NCBI RefSeq assembly: GCF_950295315.1
Contig: NC_080170.1
Span: 92,240,054-92,304,053, forward strand
Reading direction: 5' to 3'
Length of the DNA: 64,000 nucleotides
DNA from: Erinaceus europaeus
Taxonomy: Eukaryota; Chordata; Mammalia; Eulipotyphla; Erinaceidae
The notes beneath the pieces were generated by a model. It ran no database searches. It was not told where the DNA came from and worked only from the letters and a program-made list of their open reading frames with translations. This document shows, one piece after another, positions 11,385-22,170 of this stretch. Position 1 is the first letter of the stretch, and each line of letters starts with the position of its first letter. A program made the translations under genes and the position numbers.

Positions 11385-12443
11385 TCTTCATAGCAAAGGT
11401 TTCTCTCCCTGTGTATTAAAGACCATGTTTATGTGTGTTTAAAGTTTGGTAAACATTACCTTTAAGGTTAAAAATGTAACTTTAAGGCTATATTCGTACC
11501 AGACAGAGTTAAATGAAAAAGGTTTTTCAGCATAGTTCCCATAAAGATAAAATTAACTTACATTTAAAGTCTGAGGTAAAAATTAGTTTAAAATCAATAT
11601 ATTTTAACTAAGTTGGTCAAAAAAAAAAAACCTGTGCACCTAGGGTGTGTCTCCATTTTGAATGGGTGTAACAAAAAGTTAAATAGGCTTGTTGATATGT
11701 AAAACTCTCAAATTCCTTCTCAATTAGAAACATTAGAATGCACTGTGGTTATGCTAATGATTCTCATGCCTGAGGCTTTTTTTTTTACCTTTCCACATTC
11801 TATTGTTTAAACTTTAAACAACCTTAAAATCATACTAAGAAGGACTTCCAATTGTAATAGAGTTATCAATTGTGGTAAACTTCTAACCTGCTACAAGTTT
11901 TATTTCATAGTAAGTGAATTGCTGCTGTCAAGTTCTCTACAGAAAAGCAGAATTCCGATGGCTGACATTCCCCATCGAGACAGAGATACAACAATTCACC
12001 CCCTGGCAATTCTTCTGTGGACATCTGCTTTGGACTGGCATTTCTATTGGACTCACTGGTACAACTCTTGGACACTTTGCACAAAACTAGCAGCTTCCCT
12101 TTATGCTGCTGGGTTTCTCAAAGACTGACTAGAGCCAGCTGCCTTGGGACTCTAGGCCATATCCCTACCCCCGCATGCCAGGTAATGCCCACAGAGAAAA
12201 AAAAATGCCCGTCGAGGCAAAAGCCCACAGAGGCAGCAAAGGTTCTTTAGCTGATAACGTTTTGCCCACAGAGGCAAAAAATGGCCCCCTCAGGCCTTCC
12301 CTTGGCAGCACACTGGTTCTTGTCTTACATGTTCCTCCATGTTTGTGCCACTTTCTTTTTTGAAAATTCCTGTACGATGTAGGTTTCTGTTCACCCCACA
12401 CCCCTGATACTGTGGTCATTTAGTTAAAAAGAAAAGGGGGAAT
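11385..12443 (+). other. 3' internal region shared with the provirus
   Basis: Blocks AGTTTGGTAAACATTACC, AAAATGTAACTTTAAGGC and ACCAGACAGAGTTAAATG parallel AGTTTGGTAACACTAACT, AGAAGTGTAACCCTACAG and ACCAGACAAGGTAAAAAT at 46350-46435. Short direct repeats of a GCCCACAGAGGCAAAA-type unit occur three to four times at 12185-12285. A polypurine tract (AAAAAGAAAAGGGGGAAT) occupies 12425-12443, directly before the 3' LTR. Confidence 0.7.
11919..12128 (+). CDS. Short open frame (69 codons) matched in the provirus
   Basis: An open frame of 69 codons starts at a TTG just after an acceptor-like TTTATTTCATAG. The matching stretch of the provirus (47065-47274) also stays open for 69 codons, with shared positions L-Q-K-S-x-I-P-x-A-D-x-P-H near the start and P-L-A-I in the middle. 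No known domain is recognised. It might be the end of a lost env frame, a small accessory protein or chance. Confidence 0.2.
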   Translation: MLLSSSLQKSRIPMADIPHRDRDTTIHPLAILLWTSALDWHFYWTHWYNSWTLCTKLAASLYAAGFLKD

Positions 12444-12763
12444 TGTTGGTATGTTTCATATTGGTTTGGTCTCCTTCCCACTGCCAGGAGAATTGGTTTG
12501 GCCCTTGCTAGTTTCACGGGCCCTCTTTCTCCCCGCCCCCTATGCTACGTAGTTCCAGAGTTCTTGGCATGGCTGCGTGAGGAGATGCAGGACAGATCTG
12601 TGTGGTGATTAGTTTAAGGGTCTCTCTCTGCCGCCAGAGCAGAAAGAGCACATGTTTGCCTGCTCGTGAATAAAGCCTCTCTGCCCAGCCGTGTGTCTCT
12701 GGTTGTCTCTGTCTACTGCCGCAAAGCTAGCCTGGCCTGCTGGAGCCCTGAACTTTAACAACA
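12444..12763 (+). repeat. 3' LTR of the 2.3 kb element
   Basis: TGTTGGTATG to CTTTAACAACA, 320 bp, AATAAA near 12668. It pairs with 10440-10758 and is followed directly by the CAAGGG duplication and the rest of the SINE. Confidence 0.92.
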
Positions 12764-12817
12764 CAAGGGTAGCAAAAGGGAATAAATAAATAAATATTTT
12801 TTTAAAAAGATTCAAAA

Positions 12818-14394
12818 TACCAACTGAGTTTGTAGACTGAGGCCCTAGTTTCTTCTGTGCCTATCAACTCCATGCTGGCCTAGGAGACGGGCTAACATCT
12901 CCCTCCATTCTAAGGGCTATCAGCTGACGAAGTTTCTCTGCAAAAGCTACTGGATCTTCCTAAAAAAAAAAAAGGTAGAGTAGAAGAGAAAAGGAAAGCA
13001 AAGCAGAAATAAAAGCAGGGAATTAAGAGGAAGCAAAAAGAAAAAGGAAGATAGGATAGAAAAAAGAAAGCCCACTATGTCTATTCCTACCAGAGGCAAG
13101 AATGAGCCTGTTTTGAATACATAGGTCTCCAGTTCCTCTGCTCTAAAGGAGAAAGCAAATTCCTTTCCCTCAGGGATTGAAATTCTGCACTAGCCAAAAA
13201 ACTCATTTGAAAAATTAAATTACGTCTGAGGAGCAAACACTCCCCAAAAGGCTCTGGAGGTCAGGACAATTAGGATTTAATTAATTGTCTGTTAACAATG
13301 CTAATAATTTCCTAAAAACCAGGGTATGTTTGTGACTCTTTGAAATGAATTGCTGGTTACAAGAATTAACACTTATAAAGAAATCGTGATTGAAATCCCT
13401 GAAGTTAAGTATTAATTCCTTAAAGCAATTGGTAATTAGTGAAGAATTGTGCACTTACAGTCAGTATTATAGTCAGCACTTAATTATATACTGTGTCTCA
13501 CTGTATCCTATTCGTTGCATGTATGTTGGCCTTGTCTCCCCAGATTGGATCACAAACTCAGTGAAAGCAAGTGCTGGAATTCATTGATTGGTGTTTCCCA
13601 CCATGTCTAATCCATCTCTAAACACACAAATGCTCAAACATTGATAGATGTTGATTGGAATAAATCCATGAGCTTAGAAAAGGTCAGTCTCTTGAGGGAA
13701 ATTTTATTTAGTTATCCCAGCATGCTAAGAACTGGGCATGTTTCTCAGGAAAGCCGCAAAAGTGAACATACTGTGTGACTTGAGCTTGCATGTGTTAAAT
13801 GGAGTAGAGAATTTGAAAAGAGGCATTCCACTTGAGTGAAAAGAAATTTTAGATGACTCAAGAGCTCAAGTCCTTACTGTGGGACAGCTTGATTTGGATT
13901 TTGCTGATTTGCCCACATTTCACAGAGACTTAAAATAGTCATTGGATCTGGAAGTAGTTTGAAAACAGAAGACTCCAGTGCTGTATGACTGTTTCATAAT
14001 TTTCTGGAACCTCTATGCTTTTTGAAAGTTTTGGGTATGACTTCTTTACAAAAAGTCAACTGACAAAAACAAACAAAATAGTCTTTACTACTGGTCAATC
14101 ATAGTGCAAAAACAAAACAAATAAAAAAAAACCAGACAAATGGTTAACCAAAATACTCACCAAATTTCATTTCTTCATATGAGAGTAATACCTCTACTCT
14201 TAGGACTTTATATGCATGAGATCTTAAAATCCAATTCCTGGCACTTCTTGTGCTAGTGCTGAGTAGGGCTCTAGTCTATCCATCATAAAAATCATCTTAA
14301 GTACATATTTAATACCTTTGTTTTAGATATTAGGAGTGAATAATGTTAAAGACATACACACACATATATGTCATAAAGATCAATGAGAAAGCAG
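12818..14394. other. Unique non-coding DNA
   Basis: No gene or recognised repeat. An A/G-rich block lies at 12960-13075. The frame at 13390-13587 has no recognisable motif. Confidence 0.55.
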
Positions 14395-14525
14395 GTATGG
14401 TACAATGTAAAGAATGTGCAATTTGTTTTGAGATTACAGGTTTTAATTCCTATTCACTATTTGTTTTTGCTATGTGACAATTTGCTGAATTTATTTCAGC
14501 ATCAGTTTCCTACTTATAGAAAATA
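14395..14525 (+). mobile_element. MIR-like ancient SINE fragment
   Basis: GTAAAGAATGTGCAATTTG, AGATTACAGGTTTTAATTCC, TGCTATGTGACAATTTGC and CATCAGTTTCCTACTTATAG follow the MIR order. Diverged. Confidence 0.6.
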
Positions 14526-14526
14526 A

Positions 14527-14805
14527 GGGATTCAGGAAGTAGCTCAGCAGATAAGCGCACATGGCGCCAAGCGCAAGGACCAGCTTAAGGATCACAGTTT
14601 GAGCCCCCAGCTCCCCACTTTTAGGGGGGTCACTTCATGAATGGTAAAGCAGGTCTGCAGGTATATATATTTCTCTTCCCCTCTCTTTCTTTCCCTCCTC
14701 TCTCCATTTCTCTCTGTCCTATCTACCAATGACAACAGTAATAGCTACAACTATAAAATAATAAGGGCAAAAAAGGGAATAAATAAATATAAAATATTTT
14801 TTTTA
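14527..14805 (+). mobile_element. Hedgehog-type tRNA SINE, sense
   Basis: Head CAGGAAGTAGCTCAGCAGAT, GCGCACATGGCGCCAAGCGC, CTCCCCACTTTTAGGGGGGT, then a pyrimidine-rich body and AATAAATATAAAATATTTTT tail. Confidence 0.88.
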
Positions 14806-14940
14806 ATTTAATCTTTTTTTAAAAGAACATAAAATGTATACTCTTATGCTTTTCTTAGGGATAAATTAATTGTCCATTTAATTATATATTAAGTTCCTAT
14901 AATTTGTGCCCAATTCCGGTTTTATCCTCTTTAATCAATA

Positions 14941-14974
<34 letters not shown>
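14941..14974 (+). repeat. (GT)n microsatellite
   Basis: About 16 GT units, directly abutting an antisense SINE. This tract creates the run of Cys/Val codons in an otherwise meaningless frame. Confidence 0.95.
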
Positions 14975-14975
<1 letters not shown>

Positions 14976-14977
14976 TT

Positions 14978-15228
14978 TGTTTTGCCGCCAGTTATTTCTG
15001 GGGCTTGGTGTGGCCACTACAAATCCACAACTCCTGGAGGTCAATTTTTTCTTTCTGTTTTATTGGATAGGACAAAGAACAGTTGAGAGGGGAGTGGGAG
15101 ATAAGAGACCTGCAGACTAGCTTCTCTATTCCTGAAATGTTACTCTTGCAATGCAAAGGAGGGGATCAAACTCAGGTTTTTGTACATGGTAATGTGTGTG
15201 CTTAACTAAGTCCTCCACTGCCTGCCCC
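14978..15228 (-). mobile_element. tRNA-derived SINE, antisense (long variant)
   Basis: Begins with the longer-variant block TTATTTCTGGGGCTTGGTGT and CCACAACTCCTGGAGGTCAA, then GGATAGGACAAAGAACAGTT, GACCTGCAGACTAGCTTC and CCACTGCCTGCCCC. The same extended tail occurs at 33085, 52141 and 61925. Confidence 0.8.
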
Positions 15229-15528
15229 CTATAATTTTTTTTTATAATTGCTTTTTCCCATCTGCCATGGTCTTGATTCCTATGATGCTGTAAGAAACTG
15301 GATTATGCCATCCAAAAATAAAACTGTAAAAGACAAAAATACATCACCCCAAAATATGTCTCTTTGGCATAGGATTATTTAGAGTTTAATGAGAAACAGC
15401 CAACATAAGAAAGAGATGCTCCATAAATAGAGTAGAAGTCACCATTTTGAAGTATATAAAATTATCACATTCTGTCCCAGGGAGAGAAGTGTGGCTCAAA
15501 ATCATAGAAGATGGATAATATACTGACT
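15229..15528. other. Unique non-coding DNA
   Basis: AT-rich. No gene or recognised repeat. Confidence 0.5.
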
Positions 15529-15540
15529 TAATCTTAATTT

Positions 15541-15828
15541 AAAAAATATTTATTTATTTATTCCCTTTTGTTCCCCTTTGTTGTTTTATTGTTGTAGTCA
15601 TTATTGTTGCTGCTATTGATGTTGTTGTTGTTGGATAGGACAGAGAGAAATGGAGAGAGGAGGGGAAGACATAGAGGGGGAAAGATAGACACCTGCAGAC
15701 ATGTTTCACTGCCTGTGAAGTGACTCCCCTGCAGGTGGGGAGCCGGGGGCTTGAACCAACATCCTTATACCGGTCCTTGCGCTTCACACCACCTGCGCTT
15801 AACCTACTGCGCTACCGCCAGACTCCCA
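15541..15828 (-). mobile_element. Hedgehog-type tRNA SINE, antisense, with target-site duplication
   Basis: A full-length reverse copy from ATTTATTTATTTATTCCC to GCTACCGCCAGACTCCCA. Perfect 11-bp duplication AATCTTAATTT at 15530-15540 and 15829-15839. Confidence 0.94.
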
Positions 15829-15839
15829 AATCTTAATTT

Positions 15840-16589
15840 TTAATCTCCAGTGCCCTAGATAGGGAATTGTTGTATTCCAACATACATTTAATGGATTAGA
15901 CCTCTAATAGATATTTCTCTCTACCATCACTGGTCACTTCCATCAGGTACATCATCATAAGCCTTGTTATGGGCCTCATCAGAACCTTGCCTTCACTATA
16001 AAGTAACAATGGTAAGGACTGCCCCACTCTTCAAAGGGAGGCTGTATCAGCCTACTCTGCCAATGGAGGAAGACTGACCCTGAAGTTAGTGCAGCCTGGA
16101 ATGTTCCCAGCTATGACCATGAGCTGACAGCGACTCACTCGGAGGCTACCCAGGCTCTTGTGCTGAATGTGAATATATATGGGTCCTGAGTCAAGTCAAT
16201 GAGGTGAGCAGTTAATTGTATTCATATTTTTTCTTCTAGTTTGGGAGCTATTCTTTGTCCTTCTACAGTTTTCTAGCCTTACACTCATCTCTGACTACAT
16301 CTTCCCAGACAGTATTTTTAGCCCACCTTCATGTTAACTATCAAACTCATGTAAAAATTACTAAAGTCATGGTCTCCTAGGAACAATACTTAAAATACAC
16401 TTCTGAGCTTTTCTCCACCATAAGATACCTGTTCTCATCTAGACATTCAGAAGTAGCAATAGGTATAGGTGTAACTTAGAAAGGAAGAGAAGATATGACC
16501 ATAGAAAAAAAAGGGCAAATATATGCAAATATAAATATTTATAAAAATGATAATCAACCTGTATCTGTGACCTTGGGAGAACTACTGCA
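15840..16589. other. Unique non-coding DNA
   Basis: No open frame with motifs. Part of 16090-16260 may be an old L1 3'UTR remnant (GCTGAATGTGAATATATATG and similar), but I am not certain. Confidence 0.4.
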
Positions 16590-16802
16590 GTTTCTAGTGG
16601 ACAAAATGGGGACAAGGATCTCTGGGGAAGGGAATGGTGTGGGATTATACTCCTGTTACCTCATAATTTTTCAAATCAATATTAAATCACTGATAAAAAG
16701 GAAAAAAAAATCTTAGGAAATGTTTTGCAGGAAACAGAAATTATACACATGTACCAACAATTGTATTTACTGTAAACCGTTAATTTCCCCCAATTAAAAA
16801 AT
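16590..16802 (+). mobile_element. L1 3'UTR fragments, sense
   Basis: GATCTCTGGGGAAGGGAATG, GGGATTATACTCCTGTTACC, then CATGTACCAACAATTGTATT and TACTGTAAACCGTTAATT with an AATTAAAAAATAAG end. Two L1 tails seem joined near 16710. Confidence 0.55.
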
Positions 16803-17629
16803 AAGAATCCCAGGAGATTGTTAGAAAGTAAGCCTTTCTAAGTTATACCTGCTTTACTAATTTCTTGCCAAGCTCCCACAAATGACCTTCCCACATCATA
16901 CTTTTTTGATTTAGGTGAAGTTTATACTGTGGATTATGAGTTACCTCTCTGAGAATTACTCATTACCCTCAGTATCTCTGGTGAGATATACACAATAATG
17001 CACTTTCATTTATTTGTCTTTTATTCTGTCCTTTGTTATAAGTACTTCAAGCAAGATATGATGGCAAAGGGAAAATTATTTTTCTCCCCTACAATACAGA
17101 AAGTTCTCAATGTTATTGATAAGTTATTGGAAACTGACTTTCAGCAAAACAATATATCAATACAAAACCAATTTTCTCATAAGCTACTTGGAGTAAAATA
17201 TAGTTAATTTCTTATGCTATATTTCAGGTTGCAAATAACATTGCAAATTTCTAAATAAAGATTCAAAAAATTTCTAATACAAAATGATAATTAAAATACA
17301 TTTACTCATTCATTCATTTTAAAGTCAGATTACTCGAGTTCAGGGTCAGTTCAGTTGACCAGAGTCATTCCTTATAGCTCAGGATGGAACATGGCATCGT
17401 GCTATGGACAGGACACCCTTCCATTTCAGAGTAATTCACATCTGTACCCACATTCCGTTAGTCAAGAACACTTTAGAAACATCAGTGAACCCAACACACA
17501 CACTTATTTGGGATCTGGGAGGGAGTCAGAGTATATGGAAGTAAACCATACCAATATGGGGAGAATGTGTAAATTCTACACAGAAAAGGACCCTGGACCC
17601 AGGGATCAATTTACAATTATTTATATATA
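16803..17629. other. Unique non-coding DNA
   Basis: No gene recognised. A (TA)n run at 17621-17637 abuts the next L1 tail. Confidence 0.5.
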
Positions 17630-20253
17630 TATATATTATTTAAGAAAGGATTAATTAACAAAACCATAGGGTAGGAGGGGTACAATTCCATACAATTCCC
17701 ACCACCCAATCTCCATTTCCCACCCCCTCCCCTGATAGCTTTCCCATTCTCGATCCCTCTGGGAGCATGGACCCAGGGTCATTGTGGGTTGCAGAAGGTA
17801 GAAGGTCTGGCTTCTGTAATTGCTTCCCCGCTGAACATGGGCGTTGACTGGTCGGTCCATAGTCCCAGTCTGCCTCTCTCTTTCCCTAGTAGGGTGGGTC
17901 TCTGGGGAAGTGGAGCTCCAGGACACATTGGTGGGGTCTTCAGTCTAGGGAAGCCTGGCCAGCATCCTGATGACATCTGGAACCTGGTGACTGAAAAGAG
18001 AGTTAACATATGAAGCCAAACAAATTGTTGAGCAATCATGGACCCAAAGCTTGGAATAGTGGAGAGGAAATGTTAGGGGGGTACTCCCTGCAAACTCTAG
18101 TGTACTTCTGCTTTCAGGCATATATTTTGCAGTAGTTTACGGATGCATGTGAACATATGCTTTCTCTCACAGAAACTGGTGTATATCTAGGTTTTGGGAC
18201 TTTGTTAGAAAGTGAACCACCTGAGATGAAATTAGAGTATACTATGAAAGGAAAGGTCTCACCCGAGTAATGAAGTTGAAGGGTTGTCATTCCACACGTG
18301 AAGTCTCTGGACACCGTCTGAAGTGAAGCATGTTGAGGTGGCAATTGTTGTGTTGGTTAGGTTGTAATCAGCAGATGCAATATTGTTTGACATGGATTGG
18401 GAGAGGCATACGGGAAAGTGGGCCCTATCCAAGGGTTCCAGGACTGGGGGAAGTAGAGGCTTTATAGTGGAGATGTGAGGTTCCTGCTGTCTTAGGGTTC
18501 AAAAAGACAATCGATAGTTAATGTTATCATCACATTATGTGGTAATTGGGTTAACTTTGAAAAGTCCTTTTGTTAGGGTTTGCTGTACAGTACCCAGTAT
18601 CTTGTATATAGCTGTGCTATTGGTTGCTTCTGATCTACTTGGTCTAGGCTTTTGAGAGAGTCTGCATATCAATTACACAGCCTATATATTGAAAAGATTC
18701 AGTTTGTGTTTTGAAAAACTTCTAGACATACAATTAATTTCCCCCTCTCAAATTAATTAACTACTGATTTATATGTCTACATTTTGCTAGGAGTGTACAT
18801 AAACACCATTCCCACCACGAAAAGACTGTGACCCATCCCTCCCACCCACTCCAACCCCCCACTGGCCCAGGAAGCTGCATGTCTACTCCTCACCACAGGG
18901 TTTTTACTTTGGTGCCCTACTTACACTTTGGTCAGGTCCTGCTTTTAGTTTCCCTTTCAGATCTTCTTACTCAACTTCTGTTGATGAGGGGGGTCATCCC
19001 ATACTCATCTTTATCTTTCTGACTTAGCTCACTTAACATAATTCCTTCTAGCTCTGTCCAAGATGGGACAGAGAAGGTGGGTTCATTGTTCTTGAAGCTG
19101 CATAGTATTCCATTGTGTATATATACCACAGCTTTCTCAGCCACTCATCTGTTGTTGGGCACCTGGGTTGCTTCCAGGTTTTAGCTATTATGAATTGTGC
19201 TGCTATGAACATAGGAGTACACACCTCTTTTTGGTTGGGTGTTATGGAGTCCTTGGGGTATAACCCCAGGAGAGGAATTACTGGATCATATGGAAGGTCC
19301 ATGTCAAGCCTTCTGATAGTTTTCCAGACTGCTCTCCACAGAGGCTGTACCAATTTACATTCCCACCAGCAATGTAAAAGGGTTCCTCTGTCCCCACAAC
19401 CTCTCCAGCATTTCTTACTGCTGTCCTTTTTGATGTATGCCATTCTTACAGGAGTGAGGTGGTATCTTAGTGTTGTCTTAATTTGCATTTCTCTGACAAT
19501 CAGTGACCCAGAGCAGTTTTTCATATGTTTGTTAGCCTTTTGGATCTCCTCTGAGGTGAATGTTTTGTCCATATCCTCTGCCCATTTTTGGATGGGGTCA
19601 TTTGCTATTTTGGTGCTAAGTTTGCTGAGCTCTTTATATATTTTGGTGATTAGTTTCTTGTCTGATGTCTGGCATGTGAAGATCTTCTCCCATTCTGTGA
19701 GGGGTCTCTCTGTTTGTTTAATAGTTTCTTTGGATGTGCAGAAGCTTTTCAATTTGATGTAGTCCCATTGGTTTGTTTCTACCTTAGTCTTCCTTGTAGT
19801 TGGGTTTGATTCATCAAAGATGTCCTTGAGGTATAGGTGGGAAAGTGTTTTACCAATGTTTTCCTCTAAGTATTTGATTGTTTCTGGTCTGACATCTAGG
19901 TCTTTGATCCATTTGGAGTTGATTTTTGTTTCTGGTGAGATAAAGTGGTTCAATTTCATTCTTCTGCATGTTATAACCCAGTTTTCCCAGCACCATTTAT
20001 TGAAGAGAGCCTCCTTTTTCCATTTAATCCTTTGGGCCCCCTTATCAGAGATTAGATGTCCATAGGTGTGGGGATTTATTTGTGGGCTTTCAATTCTGTT
20101 CCACTGGTCTGTGTGCCTATTTTTGTTCCAGTACCATGCTGTTTTGATGATGATGGCTTTATAATGTAGTTTAAGGTCTGGGAGTCTGATGCCTCCATTT
20201 CTGTTTCTTTTCCTTAAGATGGTCTTGGCAATTCTAGGTGTTTTCCAATTCAC
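17630..20253 (-). mobile_element. L1 retrotransposon, antisense, 5'-truncated, young
   Basis: Read on the minus strand, this is ORF2 C-terminal coding sequence (20253 down to 19048) and a 1.4 kb 3'UTR ending near 17640 in an AT-rich tail. The 5' end stops inside ORF2 at 20253, where an antisense SINE starts. The 3'UTR matches the sense L1 at 2907-3470 at both ends. The middle block (about 18050-18700) is absent from that copy, showing length variation between L1 3'UTRs here. Confidence 0.92.
19048..20253 (-). pseudogene. L1 ORF2 C-terminal fragment, 401 stop-free codons
   Basis: The C-terminal third of ORF2p, after the RT palm. It includes the W-E-x-I region, the Cys-rich motif C-x3-C-x7-H-x4-C (in [18 protein letters not shown], near 19420) and the conserved [12 protein letters not shown] stretch. 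The frame is uninterrupted to the last 25 residues, where a one-base indel shifts the end relative to the copy at 2304-2906. The methionine at 20253 is internal, not a true start. With no RT or endonuclease it cannot mobilise itself. Confidence 0.9.
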
Positions 20254-20497
20254 TATTTTTAAAGATTTTTTTTATTGTTGTTGTAGTTGTTGTTATTGAT
20301 GTCATAGTTGTTGGATAGGACAGATAGAAATGGAGAGAGGCAGGAAAGAGAAAGATAGATACCTGCAGATCTGTTTCATCGCCTGTGAAGCGACTCCCCT
20401 GCAGGTGGGGAGCCGGGGTTTGAAACAGGATCCTTAGGCAGGTCCTTGCGCTTTGCGCCATGTGTGCTTAACCCACTGTGCTACCTCCTGAACCCCA
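20254..20497 (-). mobile_element. Hedgehog-type tRNA SINE, antisense
   Basis: ATTTTTAAAGATTTTTTTTA, GATAGAAATGGAGAGAGGC, CTCCCCTGCAGGTGGGGAGC, GCTACCTCCTGAACCCC. It abuts the truncated 5' end of the L1. Either it inserted exactly there or L1 truncation and SINE insertion shared the site. Confidence 0.88.
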
Positions 20498-21950
20498 TAA
20501 TTTACTATTTTTTAAACTCGTTAATGTAGTAATGAAGCAATGTTAAAGTAAACATTATTTGAAGACCTGCTAGACTCTGAATAAAAAATCAGAGAGTGAG
20601 AACACTCAGGATTCTATATGGAGAAGTAGAGACCCTGCACACAAGTAAAAAAAGAAGAGAAAGACTCAGTAAACATGCTTTATGCGTGATTATTGCACTT
20701 TTCAATACACAGTTTTGAAAGTCATTTTAAATGACATTTCTACCCTTCAACTATGGATTTAGGGCATGAGGCTACTATACATCCAGTCAGACTGAAGAAT
20801 GTCTACACCTGCTGAGTGGTGGCAAGGACAATATAGAAATGGAGACAGAATGTATCATGTCATCCTTCTATTGCTCCTTGTCTAGTCTGCTGTCTCACAT
20901 ACCTTCTCAAAATGAAATGTTTTCATACTGATGATATGATTAGTACAGCCAATAAAAAATTAGAAATCATCCTACTTTCCCTTTATTTATATTTTCTCTT
21001 AATATCTAGTCATATGTCCACTATTTTTGAAGACATTTTTATGCTAGAATGAATAGATGTGCAGAAACCAAACTTAAAAAAAGAGCATTTAGCTGATGTA
21101 AACATGTTATTATTTGAAGAAAAAAGTTGATTTGTTAATATTTATGATTTGGAAAGATGTCCTTGGATTTTTTCTAGCAGAAATCAGTAGTGTGATACTT
21201 GATTGAATCCTTTGATGTTTACTTATTCAACTATTTTGGCTTAAATCTTTTGTAACTGGAAGAAAAACAAACTCCTTATTTGGTGTATCACATTTTTTTC
21301 TCTTTAGGATAATGAAGCTTCATTTAAGTGTTTGCTTATCTTTACACAGGGCTCAAATGTGCGATTACAGTAAAGTGAAGAAATCAATGTTGTTTTACTT
21401 CTATTAACTGAATATCTTTAAATAGTAAGGAAGGTTCTAGTAAATAAAGATTCAATATCCTAGAAGGTATACAAATAAGTAATGAGTTCCATAAACCTGA
21501 ATGTGGAAGTCTGTATGGATGCCATACCCATCTCCTCAGATAAGATCTAGAAATAAAGTTGAAAATACGTATTTTGAGAGGTGTGCTAACAATAAAGTAG
21601 TTATACTACTGATTTCAGTTGACTCAGTGGCTAGTCATCACATGATTCAACCAAATAGCATTCAGACATCTGTGATTGGCTGAATCTGTAAATGCAAAAT
21701 CCCTGATAGAAAAAAAAAAACATGATAATAATAGTCCAAGTAAAAAATTTGCATTAATCATCTTGTCAAAGTCCTAAATAAATATTTGTGTACATGATCT
21801 CACTGGTTCTTTTGAACATATCTTCACACTAGTTGTACTTTTAAAATCCTTAATTAATATATTGGGAAACTGCTACTCACTAGCTTCATAGTAATTGCAG
21901 ACGTCTCTTTACTATCAGGTGGAAAACTGCTATTAAAATCTATATTTGCG
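20498..21950. other. Unique AT-rich non-coding DNA
   Basis: No recognisable gene. Several A runs (for example 21711-21720). Nothing further identified. Confidence 0.55.
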
Positions 21951-22145
21951 GGGCCAGGTGGTGGCACATCTGGTTGAGTGCACATTCTACAGTGCCCAAG
22001 GACACAGGTTGGGGCCCGGTCCCCACCTGCAGGGGGAAAGCTTTGTGAGTGGTGAAGCAGTGTTGCAGGTGTCTCTATCTCTCTCTTCCTCTCTGTCACT
22101 TCATTTGTCTCAATTTTTGGCTGTCTCTATCCAATAAATAAAGAT
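21951..22145 (+). mobile_element. tRNA-derived SINE, sense (short variant)
   Basis: GGGGCCAGGTGGTGGCACAT, GGTTGAGTGCACATTCTACA, CCCCACCTGCAGGGGGAAAG, ATCCAATAAATAAAGATAAT. A (TA)n tail follows at 22146-22170. Confidence 0.85.
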
Positions 22146-22170
22146 AATATATATATATATATATATACTT
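22146..22170 (+). repeat. (TA)n tract in SINE tail
   Basis: Alternating AT for about 25 bases, grown from the SINE tail. Confidence 0.9.

Larger units (their letters stand above)
10440..12763 (+). mobile_element. 2.3 kb non-autonomous LTR retroelement (class II-like), complete
   Basis: Two LTRs of about 320 bp (10440-10758, 12444-12763) begin TGTTGG and end ACA. They flank 1.7 kb of internal DNA and are bordered by a perfect 6-bp duplication CAAGGG (10434-10439 and 12764-12769). A primer-binding site follows the 5' LTR and a polypurine tract precedes the 3' LTR. There is no protease, RT, RNase H or integrase, so the element must have moved using enzymes of another element. Its internal 3' half (11385-12160) is recognisably homologous to 46300-47330 of the provirus at 40591-48200, although the LTRs are not alike. 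LTR-LTR differences are around 6% by eye, so it is older than the provirus. Confidence 0.9.
10201..12805 (+). mobile_element. Hedgehog-type tRNA SINE, sense, split by an LTR element
   Basis: The head and body are at 10201-10439 (GGGAGTTGGGCAGTAGCGCA, CACCTGCAGGGGAGTCACTT, AACTACAACAATAAAACAAG). The tail resumes at 12764-12805 (CAAGGGTAGCAAAAGGGAAT, AATAAATAAATA). The SINE keeps a perfect 12-bp target duplication AAAGATTCAAAA at 10189-10200 and 12806-12817, now more than 2.6 kb apart because the LTR element landed inside the SINE tail. Confidence 0.95.

Noticed and set aside
19115..19762. 215-codon plus-strand frame (with an equivalent on the other strand at 2114-2761)
   Set aside because: Antisense of L1 ORF2. 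It recurs wherever that ORF2 region occurs, and the hydrophobic residues are a composition effect.
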